A model generated the notes under the pieces. It saw only the letters and a program-made list of their open reading frames with translations. It had not been told where the DNA came from and did not search any database. Shown here in pieces: positions 1 to 5,905 of a stretch of 6,042 bases of DNA (its first letter is position 1; each line of letters opens with the position of its first letter). Source of the DNA: Candidatus Altarchaeales archaeon (GTDB lineage: Archaea > Altiarchaeota > Altiarchaeia > IMC4 > SCGC-AAA252-I15); assembly GCA_014729705.1 (NCBI GenBank), contig WJJK01000400.1, positions 1 through 6,042 on the forward strand. Reading direction: 5' to 3'. The position numbers were made by a program, and so were the translations under genes.

Positions 1-237
1 ATTCTCACAGAAGCATATGATATCCTCGGCGTTGCCGTAGTTGGCGTGGGCACCGAGGTAGAGGGACTTCTTTCCGTTGTCGGTGGCTGCCAGGAGCTTC
101 TCCAGGTCAGGCTGTACACTGAGGTCATCGCTCTGCCACCACTCATAGAGGCAGTCGAACGTACCCAGGAACACATCGACGTCCTGCTTCAGGAGCTCAC
201 CACCTATCTCGATACGGACAGTGATGTCTTCACTCAT
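1..237 (-). CDS. Unrecognised protein, N-terminal 79 residues (runs off the left edge)
   Basis: An open frame begins at an ATG at 235-237 and stays open for 79 codons to the window edge, so the C-terminus is missing. It starts MSEDITVRIEIGGELL and contains a Trp/Tyr-rich stretch (LYEWW near residues 30-34) followed by a short acidic segment. There is no signal peptide or membrane segment. The start is supported by GAGGAG at 248-253, ten bases upstream, and by an 8-base overlap (ATGAGTGA, 230-237) with the end of the preceding 155-residue gene, which suggests translational coupling. I do not recognise the family. The N-terminus looks like a beta hairpin followed by a helix, but that is only an impression from residue pattern. 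It is the last visible member of the operon; whether the operon continues cannot be seen. Confidence 0.8.
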   Translation of the reverse strand, partial: MSEDITVRIEIGGELLKQDVDVFLGTFDCLYEWWQSDDLSVQPDLEKLLAATDNGKKSLYLGAHANYGNAEDIICFCEN

Positions 238-697
238 GTTTCAGTATCTCCTCGGCTATGGTTCGTACCAGCATGTCCTTGTCTTGAAGATGCATAGGAG
301 CCTCTTCCGGTTTGCGTATCATCTCTACGATCTTGCGCACGTACTTCTTATCGTACTCAGCCTCGTAGACGTAACAGTTGATGTCGGAGTCGTCGTATCC
401 GTCTGTATCGACGACACAGATGTTGTCGGGGTATGCAGCATCCAGGAGCATCTGCATCAGCTCTATGATACTCTTGCCTGTAGAAGAGAGGTTGAAGAGG
501 CACCTCTCGCCAGGCTCTAGCTCTGACTCCTCGAAGCACTTCTTCACGATGGAGTAGGCGACGGAGACCGGGATCTCCATCTCTACCAGGAAGGGCATCA
601 GCTTTGCCTCACTGTACTGCACAGAATGATGAAGGAGTCCTTCACTGTTGCACTTTCCGTCCTTTACACCACGGAGCACGAGCTTGATGGGATTCAT
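230..697 (-). CDS. Unrecognised 155-residue protein
   Basis: Complete gene of 155 codons. Its ATG overlaps the stop of the upstream 380-residue gene as ATGA (694-697), and AGGAGG at 705-710 lies seven bases before the start, so both the start and translational coupling are well supported. The protein is acidic and soluble, with no signal peptide or membrane segment. It begins with a beta-like stretch (MNPIKLVLRGVKDG). Its middle has a SSTGKS segment (71-76) that is not a P-loop because the leading glycine is missing. Near residues 93-112 it has an Asp/Tyr-rich run (VVDTDGYDDSDINCYVYEAE) suggestive of a beta-rich or metal-binding patch. The tail (131-155) starts with EEAPMHLQDKD, which closely matches EEAPLHMCSKD in the 380-residue neighbour, then ends in a probable helix. 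I do not recognise the family. Function is unknown; co-transcription with the ATPase/VWA pair is the only clue. Confidence 0.85.
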   Translation of the reverse strand: MNPIKLVLRGVKDGKCNSEGLLHHSVQYSEAKLMPFLVEMEIPVSVAYSIVKKCFEESELEPGERCLFNLSSTGKSIIELMQMLLDAAYPDNICVVDTDGYDDSDINCYVYEAEYDKKYVRKIVEMIRKPEEAPMHLQDKDMLVRTIAEEILKHE

Positions 698-1836
698 ACG
701 TCAGCCTCCTCGGTCTCACCTTTGTCCCAGAGTTTGATCATCAGGTTAGCATCTTTATCGTTAAACCCGAGAGGCACGTCTTCATTCGGGTCATCGAGGA
801 GATAGTCATTCTTGGCCTCCCCGTACAGGAAGTCATAGTCGAATGCTTCCATGTGCTGCAGGACATATCGACTCATCACGCCATATTTGAACGTGTCGTG
901 AAAATGAGACTCTTCATCTTTCGAGCACATATGGAGAGGAGCCTCCTCGACTATGCGTTTGATGGCTGCCCGACGCAGATGAGCCGTATAAGGCTCTAAA
1001 CCACCAGCCTTCTCCCGGAGCTCTCGGATAGCCTGGTACGCACGCAGCATGCTCTGAGCATATTTCAGTTGCTCCTCATAAGTCTCCTCCATACTCTTGA
1101 AGTGTGTGTCGTCCAAGAATGTCTTATGATGCATGAAATTCTCGGTGAGCGTAGAGATGATGTTGTCCTGAGATCCACGTCGACTGAGCCCCATATCGGC
1201 AGGAAGGAGGATGTGCAGGTTGTACTTCACGTAGACATCAACGATGGCTCGTGACATCTCTCGGTCATACTCATTATACACAGAGCGCAGGAGGACGGTC
1301 TCGGGTTTTTCACAGTCATTCCAGTCCAAACTACCATCGAACACGTAGTCATCACGATTCCACCATACTGTTAGAGCCTCTTTGTCGGTCAAGCCGACTC
1401 TATTAGCACTAGACCCTCCGATTTTACGTGTACCGCAGTTGCTCAGGTGTCGTGGCGTTTGTCCCCCCGCATTTATATGCGTTGAATGCGCGTAGTGGTT
1501 TGAGAGGACGCTATTGACATCAGAGTACATCGTTGTGTAAGAGAAGTCTATATCCGTACCCACATAAGACGGGCTCTCTTCCTTGAACTTTTGCTCATCC
1601 ACACGGTAGTACGTACCATAGGAGGAGTGTACTCCAGACACGGGAACTCCGTGGCGCATGTAGCCTGCTTCACGCAGGACACGTGTAGTCCTTTTCGCCC
1701 TGGTCCCGTTGGACTCTATGCTGGACTCAGAGACGACATAAGGCTCTGGGTTCTTAGTCAGCAACTGCCTGGCGATTATCCCAAAGAGCACCTGGATAGA
1801 TTTTTTGAGGCGTTCCTGGTCTTGTTTTGATGGCAT
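694..1836 (-). CDS. Unrecognised 380-residue protein with probable N-terminal winged-helix domain
   Basis: Complete gene; the start is supported by AAGGAAGGT at 1841-1849, five bases upstream. Residues 12-80 read like a winged helix-turn-helix: a helix (SIQVLFGIIARQLL), a short helix (SESSIESN), a basic recognition-like helix (TRAKRTTRVLREAGYM) and a beta wing ending GTYYRVD. This is inferred from pattern only. The middle (about 90-215) is unrecognised, with a Gly/Ser/Asn-rich stretch around 122-148. Residues 246-296 are a charged, helical, possibly coiled-coil segment. EEAPLHMCSKD at 297-307 is nearly repeated in the 155-residue neighbour. The C-terminus is acidic. There is no signal peptide or transmembrane helix, so the protein is probably cytoplasmic. 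It could be a DNA-binding regulator or a client of the upstream ATPase/VWA module; neither is shown. The stop overlaps the next start by four bases. Confidence 0.87.
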   Translation of the reverse strand: MPSKQDQERLKKSIQVLFGIIARQLLTKNPEPYVVSESSIESNGTRAKRTTRVLREAGYMRHGVPVSGVHSSYGTYYRVDEQKFKEESPSYVGTDIDFSYTTMYSDVNSVLSNHYAHSTHINAGGQTPRHLSNCGTRKIGGSSANRVGLTDKEALTVWWNRDDYVFDGSLDWNDCEKPETVLLRSVYNEYDREMSRAIVDVYVKYNLHILLPADMGLSRRGSQDNIISTLTENFMHHKTFLDDTHFKSMEETYEEQLKYAQSMLRAYQAIRELREKAGGLEPYTAHLRRAAIKRIVEEAPLHMCSKDEESHFHDTFKYGVMSRYVLQHMEAFDYDFLYGEAKNDYLLDDPNEDVPLGFNDKDANLMIKLWDKGETEEADV

Positions 1837-1883
1837 GATGACCTTCCTTTCGTGGTGGTGGAGCGTCGTAGTCTTTGCTATCC

Positions 1884-2918
1884 TTAGCCGTCGAGTGTGT
1901 CATAGTAATGCATGGGCATCAACTTACCCTGTAGTCGATGTTTGATGTACGTCTCTACGGGGTTGACGCTGATTTCCGTGCTTGTGCTGGTGTATCTCTT
2001 CTTGTCCGCTGCAGGATAGCTGATGTAGGGTGACAGCTCTTCCAGTTGCCGGTCGGGCTGAGTGACCCAGTACCACATGAACTTCGGGTTCTTGGGTACG
2101 ACCATAGCCTTCCCACCGACTATCTGATAAGCGATGCACAAGGGGACAGAGGGCTTACGAAGCATGAATGCCTCGTCTTCCTCCGTGAATGTGCCCCCAT
2201 GGGCAAGCCAGTAACGTATGACCTCTCGGGACTTCACCCACTTCATGCCCTTGGGGACACACTCTTCGATGTCCTGTAGGCTAGAGTACTCGGTCTCCGG
2301 CACCTTCACACCCAGGGCTGATGCATCCCTCAAGACTCTAAGAGCGGACTCCCTGTAAGAGCCTCCCCACATCCTCTCTACCTGCTGTATCCAGCGGGGG
2401 CTCCACCAGTTGGTGTTCTTTTGCATGGCGAAGGCTTCCTCCGCCCGGTACGTCATGTAGCAATCCATCGTCAGAGGAGCATCCTCCGGGAAGGACAGCG
2501 GCGCACTGATGATGTAGCAGCGGTACTTGTAGTCCGTCGCGACTTCGTACAGCCAGTATCGTACAGCGGATATGATATTCTTCTGCTTGAAGTTGCCGCA
2601 CGGGTCTATGTACTGAAACCGCTGGTTGTTGATGAGGATGACTTTGTCGTCACGCTTGCGGGCGACGGTGTACTCCCCGTAGCAGGTGAGTACCTGACCA
2701 TCCGTGGCGAGTTCGGCGTTGCCCTTGGCGTCCGCCCGGAGGCTCTTAGCCTCACCGTCCAGGAACGCCTGGATGATGCGGAAGCGACGCTGGTCGGTGC
2801 CCTGCAGGTATGCCTCGTCTCCGTGCCATGCGTGGTCGGCGATGCGCGCCATACATTTCAGGACACGAGGGTCGAGGTCTTTGACCTTGAGTTCCTTCTC
2901 CACTATCTTCCGTGCCAT
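1884..2918 (-). CDS. Unrecognised 344-residue protein
   Basis: The start is placed at ATG 2916-2918 (MARKIVEKELKV), because AGGAGG at 2923-2928 sits just four bases upstream. The frame is open 16 codons further, to 2966, but that longer start lies inside the intergenic hairpin and has no ribosome site. The protein is soluble with no signal peptide. It has a charged helical N-terminus (residues 1-60), a beta-rich middle (about 75-155) with paired cysteines at 107 and 134, a Trp-rich segment (NTNWWSPRWIQQVERMW, 168-184), and a second Trp/Tyr-rich region (277-285). PEDAPLTM near 144-151 loosely echoes the EEAPLHM motif of the next two gene products. I do not recognise the family. It lies directly after the metallo-VWA gene, so a role as client or partner of the ATPase/VWA pair is possible but unproven. 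A 47-base gap separates it from the next gene. Confidence 0.86.
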   Translation of the reverse strand: MARKIVEKELKVKDLDPRVLKCMARIADHAWHGDEAYLQGTDQRRFRIIQAFLDGEAKSLRADAKGNAELATDGQVLTCYGEYTVARKRDDKVILINNQRFQYIDPCGNFKQKNIISAVRYWLYEVATDYKYRCYIISAPLSFPEDAPLTMDCYMTYRAEEAFAMQKNTNWWSPRWIQQVERMWGGSYRESALRVLRDASALGVKVPETEYSSLQDIEECVPKGMKWVKSREVIRYWLAHGGTFTEEDEAFMLRKPSVPLCIAYQIVGGKAMVVPKNPKFMWYWVTQPDRQLEELSPYISYPAADKKRYTSTSTEISVNPVETYIKHRLQGKLMPMHYYDTLDG

Positions 2919-2922
2919 GTCT

Positions 2923-2928
2923 CCTCCT
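2923..2928 (-). promoter_or_regulatory. Ribosome binding site that fixes the start of the 344-residue gene
   Basis: The minus strand reads CGAGGAGGAGACATG. AGGAGG lies four bases before the ATG at 2918, a short but strong site. It argues for this start over the in-frame ATG at 2966, which is buried in the hairpin at 2937-2974. Confidence 0.75.
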
Positions 2929-2936
2929 CGAATACA

Positions 2937-2974
2937 GAACGAGGGTAGAGGCTCTAAGAGCTCCACCCTCGTTC
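2937..2974 (-). terminator. Strong intergenic hairpin (terminator, attenuator or processing site)
   Basis: GAACGAGGGT at 2937-2946 pairs perfectly with ACCCTCGTTC at 2965-2974. The stem continues inside through three more pairs, one bulged base, and GCTC/GAGC closing a three-base loop, giving about 17 pairs. It lies between the stop of the metallo-VWA gene and the start of the 344-residue gene. On the minus strand the stem is followed by TGTATTCG rather than a T-run, so a classic intrinsic terminator is doubtful. An RNase III-type processing site, a 3'-end stabiliser for the ATPase/VWA message, or a partial attenuator fits as well. The hairpin itself is seen directly; its role is inferred. 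Confidence 0.7.
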
Positions 2975-2989
2975 AGACTGTAGTCAGAT

Positions 2990-4387
2990 TTATGCAGCGT
3001 TAGCGGTGACGGGAGCGACCTTAGGCGTAATCTTCACTCGCATCCCCCAGTCCACCGGGGGCTCGCCATCGACTATCACCCACAGGACATCCTTCACGTA
3101 CACCGGTTTTGTAGGTTCTGAGGCATAACCATCCGTGAGGATGATAAGCGACGAGTACCGGTGCTTGTCGGCGAGGTCCATGACGGGCTGGAAATTCGTG
3201 CCGCCACGACCATCGAACTTGAACCGCTTGGTCTTGCGGTCGAAGGGTACTATCTTACCCTGTATGTCCCAGTCGAACATCACGAGGTCAACAGGCTGTA
3301 TCTCAGCGAGGCGGTTGACTTCGCACAGGAACTGAGCCAGATCATCGTCACTGATGGAGCCTGAGGTATCCACGGCGACCAGCTTGCGGTCAACGTGCTT
3401 GCGCTTGGTACCGCAGTACGGATACCCGAACCTGCGATTGGGACGCTTAAAGGTAGACTCTGCCTTGGTACTTACCAAGTTACCGAGGTAGAAGCGCAGG
3501 AACTTACGCCACGACACCTGAGCTTGCTGTGCCGCCATGATGATAGATTGCATGTCGGCAGACAGTGTGCCCCATACCTTTTCACGTTTTGAGAGCTTGT
3601 CCACGAGATTGCGGATCATGGTGTCAGCCATACCGGATTCATCTTCATCCCACTGACTATGCTCATCGAAGCCGCTGGAGGGTATGTCGCCGTGCTGTCC
3701 CGTACCGCCGCAGACAGGGCACTTGTCACTCTGCTGTCCCTGACCACTACCTCCACCACCCTGCTGATCCTGTGAGTCTTGCTGTCCCTGACCACTACCT
3801 CCCTGGGACTGTCCCTGACTGCCTCTCTGGGACTGTTGCTGTCCTTGACCCGACTGAGATTTCTTACCTGAGCCACCACAGGCGGGACACTTCTGATTGC
3901 CGGACTGCCCCCCAAACTGCTCGTCGATAAGCTGGAGGTACTGCTCCATCGAGAGCTTTTCGGGGTACTTAAACTGTTCATCCGTAGGACGGAGCCCCTT
4001 GTACTTCTCGTCTTTCGGCATGTGCCGATCATTATCATCAACGACAAGGCTGTTGATAGCGAGGTCCGCGGCAAGGTTCCACATCTTGGAGCGCCGAGGG
4101 TCGGCGGGGGCACGTCGGGTACAGTGATGAAGTATCAGGTGATACACTTCATGGGTCAGTACGAAGCGAAGCTCCGGGTCTGACAGGGAGCGCACGAAAT
4201 CGGGGTTATATAGCAGGTAGAACCGGCTTCCCTTCACGTAGACTCCCATCGTATCGACAGACTTGGAAGCCTTTTTGTGCATTTCGATAAGTACCTCATG
4301 CACGAACATGTCCTGCACCACGAGGAACGATATGATCCAATCCCATCGTTCCTCAAGTGAGGTATAACTATTTTGAGTCTTGGGCAT
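2990..4387 (-). CDS. VWA-like protein with metallopeptidase domain (DUF2201 type), MoxR partner
   Basis: A 465-residue protein with the two-part layout of the DUF2201 family: an N-terminal putative metallopeptidase domain and a C-terminal VWA-like domain. H79-E-V-Y-H83 is an intact HExxH zinc-protease motif. It is followed by WNLAADLAIN (103-112), the family's second conserved block, which may supply another ligand. C167/C170 (CPACGGSG) and C223/C226 (CPVCGGTG) look like the two halves of one zinc site, separated by a Gln/Ser/Gly-rich insert (about 174-221). The VWA domain has a complete MIDAS: D340-T-S342-G-S344, T397 in GGTNF, and D419 in LTDG. There is no signal peptide, so it should be cytoplasmic. 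In related systems a MoxR ATPase works with such a VWA protein; the ATPase gene is directly upstream. The start has GGAG seven bases upstream (4395-4398). Protease activity is predicted, not shown; some family members may be purely structural adaptors. Confidence 0.95.
   Translation of the reverse strand: MPKTQNSYTSLEERWDWIISFLVVQDMFVHEVLIEMHKKASKSVDTMGVYVKGSRFYLLYNPDFVRSLSDPELRFVLTHEVYHLILHHCTRRAPADPRRSKMWNLAADLAINSLVVDDNDRHMPKDEKYKGLRPTDEQFKYPEKLSMEQYLQLIDEQFGGQSGNQKCPACGGSGKKSQSGQGQQQSQRGSQGQSQGGSGQGQQDSQDQQGGGGSGQGQQSDKCPVCGGTGQHGDIPSSGFDEHSQWDEDESGMADTMIRNLVDKLSKREKVWGTLSADMQSIIMAAQQAQVSWRKFLRFYLGNLVSTKAESTFKRPNRRFGYPYCGTKRKHVDRKLVAVDTSGSISDDDLAQFLCEVNRLAEIQPVDLVMFDWDIQGKIVPFDRKTKRFKFDGRGGTNFQPVMDLADKHRYSSLIILTDGYASEPTKPVYVKDVLWVIVDGEPPVDWGMRVKITPKVAPVTANAA
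3732..3836. repeat. In-frame 24-base-period repeats encoding the Gln/Ser/Gly-rich insert
   Basis: A 23-base stretch is repeated exactly at 3732-3754 and 3780-3802, an offset of 48 bases. A 10-base element (CTGGGACTGT) recurs at 3803-3812 and 3827-3836, an offset of 24. All offsets are multiples of 24 bases, or 8 codons. The 23-base copies encode GGSGQGQQ twice. The region forms the low-complexity insert of the metallo-VWA protein between its two CPxCGG motifs. The pattern suggests growth by slippage or unequal recombination, so copy number may vary between relatives. Confidence 0.85.
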
Positions 4388-4407
4388 CTGTAATCTCCAT
4401 GTTAGGG

Positions 4408-4461
4408 GTTCTCCTCAAGGGGGCATGCTGAATAAGCCATGCCCCCGTCCCGAGGAGGAAC
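4408..4461 (-). promoter_or_regulatory. Long intergenic hairpin pairing an SD-like element with CCTCCTC
   Basis: The inner stem is GGGGGCAT at 4419-4426 with ATGCCCCC at 4439-4446, then a single bulged base and a three-pair GCT/AGC cap with a five-base loop. Beyond a small internal loop, GTTCTCCTC (4408-4416) pairs with GAGGAGGAAC (4452-4461) with one bulge. On the minus-strand transcript the first arm carries CCTCCTC and the last arm carries GAGGAG, the same SD sequence used by other genes here. The structure sits between the ATPase stop and the metallo-VWA start. There is no T-run after it. It could tune translation of the VWA gene, act as an RNA-processing site, or be a weak terminator. 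Confidence 0.65.
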
Positions 4462-4464
4462 AGC

Positions 4465-5739
4465 TTACTTCTTGCCCTTACTGGAGGCCTTTTCCTTCTC
4501 CTCCAGATGGTCCAGACGCTTCTTCACTTCGGCTGAGTTCGGGTTCGCCAGCACGTTGAGGATAACTTTCATATTGGCGGGGGAGCCTCGATACCAGTCC
4601 TGTGAGATAGCCTGATGGTCACTCGTAAACTTCTTCCAGAAGTTCGCCGCGACCTCGTTGGGCACACACTGGAGGTAGGACAGCAGGTTCTTCTTCTGCT
4701 TGTCCGTCAGGTTCTTCTTATGCTTGGTGAAGTACTCCATCATAAGCTCGTTGTAAGCAGCCAGTTCAGGGGTACGGTTCGCCTGTACGATAGTCTCGAT
4801 GCGTTCCTTGACACCCTTGTCCCACTTGTTGAGGATAACATCGGCGTTGAGTAGGTCGTAGTCACGCTCCACGAAGTCCCGGAACTTGACAGCGCACACC
4901 GAACCGAGATACCCCGCTGCGTACCGAGTCAATCGGTCGAGAGCATCCGAAGTCTTATCGAACAGACTGGGGTCATTCTCACCGCGCTTACTTTCGAGTT
5001 CGGTGATGGTGCGGCTGAACTTATGCCATGACCTACGATCGTACAGCTTGGTGGCATCCTGTGCCGAGGCTTCCTCAAGGGCTTCCTTGGAGGGGTCTAT
5101 GAACTCCGAGTGTTTCATCAGGAACTCAAGGATAGCCGGATGGACACCGACCTTCTTCGAGTATGAGAAGAACTCGTCGTGGGTGGGCTTGAACTGGATA
5201 ACGAAGAACCGTGACAAGAATGCAGGTTCCAGAGTGGTCACGGTATAGATATCCTGATCCGAGTTGATGGCACCAACAACACGCCATCCATCAGGCAGGG
5301 ACCGCAGGTTCAGGCGACGGTCGAGCACCAGCTCAAACGCTGCCTGCTGAACTTCTCTGCTGGCACGGTTGATCTCATCGAGGAACAACACGCCTTCATC
5401 GCCATAGCGACCGAGAGATACATCTTCGGTCAGGCCCATGAGATCCTTGATGATCTTGGCATCGTTTTCAGTGATGGGCATGAAGTCCGGAGGAGCGAAG
5501 AACGTACGGCCACGAACGTGGAAGGGCATCCCCTTGAGGTCACCCACATCATTCTGTGACAGACGGAAGTCGATGCAGGGACAGCCGCGCTGCTCTGCGG
5601 ACTGCTTGACGACTTCTGACTTACCCATGCCATGGTTCGCCATGAGCAAGATAGATTCGGTCATGGGGAAGTTGATGAGAACGTCGAGCGTGTTCTTCAC
5701 ACCCATGATTGCAGCACTACCAGCTTTTTCTTTCGCCAT
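4465..5739 (-). CDS. MoxR/AAA_5-type AAA+ ATPase
   Basis: A 424-residue single-module AAA+ ATPase. The Walker A loop is A34-N-H-G-M-G-K40-S41, with alanine in place of the usual first glycine. Walker B is VLFLDE (D121-E122), sensor 1 is N159 in VVGAINS, and the arginine finger is R177 in EPAFLSRF. DRRSW (234-238) sits at the sensor-2 position. NDVGDLKGMPF followed by FAPPDFMP (63-87) matches the insert typical of MoxR-like ATPases that pair with VWA proteins. The C-terminal half is helical and ends in a Lys-rich tail (KASSKGKK). Such proteins form hexameric rings that use ATP to remodel a client, with the VWA partner as adaptor; here the partner gene follows after 77 bases. The start has AGGAGG at 5747-5752, seven bases upstream, and a strong promoter precedes it. 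It acts in the cytoplasm; the client is unknown. Confidence 0.95.
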   Translation of the reverse strand: MAKEKAGSAAIMGVKNTLDVLINFPMTESILLMANHGMGKSEVVKQSAEQRGCPCIDFRLSQNDVGDLKGMPFHVRGRTFFAPPDFMPITENDAKIIKDLMGLTEDVSLGRYGDEGVLFLDEINRASREVQQAAFELVLDRRLNLRSLPDGWRVVGAINSDQDIYTVTTLEPAFLSRFFVIQFKPTHDEFFSYSKKVGVHPAILEFLMKHSEFIDPSKEALEEASAQDATKLYDRRSWHKFSRTITELESKRGENDPSLFDKTSDALDRLTRYAAGYLGSVCAVKFRDFVERDYDLLNADVILNKWDKGVKERIETIVQANRTPELAAYNELMMEYFTKHKKNLTDKQKKNLLSYLQCVPNEVAANFWKKFTSDHQAISQDWYRGSPANMKVILNVLANPNSAEVKKRLDHLEEKEKASSKGKK

Positions 5740-5746
5740 TTGTTTT

Positions 5747-5752
5747 CCTCCT
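5747..5752 (-). promoter_or_regulatory. Ribosome binding site of the ATPase gene
   Basis: AGGAGG, seven bases before the ATG at 5739. Near-ideal sequence and spacing support this start and efficient translation of the first gene of the operon. Confidence 0.8.
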
Positions 5753-5792
5753 CAGGAATAAGTAGTGGCGGGTTTGTCTCCGTACGACTATT

Positions 5793-5821
5793 AATATACA
5801 AAAATAAAACGAGTCTGTCAA
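5793..5821 (-). promoter_or_regulatory. Sigma-70-type promoter of the ATPase/VWA operon
   Basis: The minus strand carries a perfect -35 box TTGACA (5816-5821), a 17-base spacer and a -10 box TATATT (5793-5798, one mismatch to TATAAT). Just upstream of the -35 box is an A-rich stretch (AAAAACTAAGAAAAG) that resembles an UP element. Transcription should begin near 5785-5787, giving a leader of roughly 46 bases before the ATPase start. Such a close match suggests use of the host's main RNA polymerase without a phage-specific factor. Confidence 0.85.
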
Positions 5822-5868
5822 CACTTTTCTTAGTTTTTGAGGAAAGTATCGACTGTAGGAGACCTAGG

Positions 5869-5897
5869 AATATACGAATAGGTAATCTGTTTCTAAA
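5869..5897 (-). promoter_or_regulatory. Possible second, weaker promoter upstream
   Basis: The minus strand has another TATATT (5869-5874) with TTTAGA (5892-5897, 4 of 6 matches to TTGACA) exactly 17 bases upstream. The -10 box shares GTATATT with the main promoter. In AT-rich DNA this could be chance; it may also be a tandem promoter. Confidence 0.3.
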
Positions 5898-5905
5898 GCA
5901 CTTTC

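Noticed and set aside
464..488. SSTGKS in the 155-residue protein as a P-loop
   Set aside because: The leading glycine of GxxxxGK[ST] is absent, and no Walker B or other ATPase motif follows.
1330..1480. Slightly different codon choice within the 380-residue gene as a sign of insertion
   Set aside because: The frame is unbroken, the shift is small, and no repeats or junctions flank it.
2421..2948. A 175-codon plus-strand open frame
   Set aside because: It lies antisense to the well-supported 344-residue gene, has no ribosome site, and its composition is that of a mirror frame.
3732..3836. Repeats as a CRISPR-like array or mobile-element trace
   Set aside because: The copies are in frame within a coding region, have multiple-of-24 spacing and encode a low-complexity protein segment, with no unique spacers.
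3616..4113. A 165-codon minus-strand frame inside the VWA gene
   Set aside because: It is an alternate frame of a gene with clear HExxH, cysteine and MIDAS motifs; its Ser/Arg-rich product reflects the repeat region.
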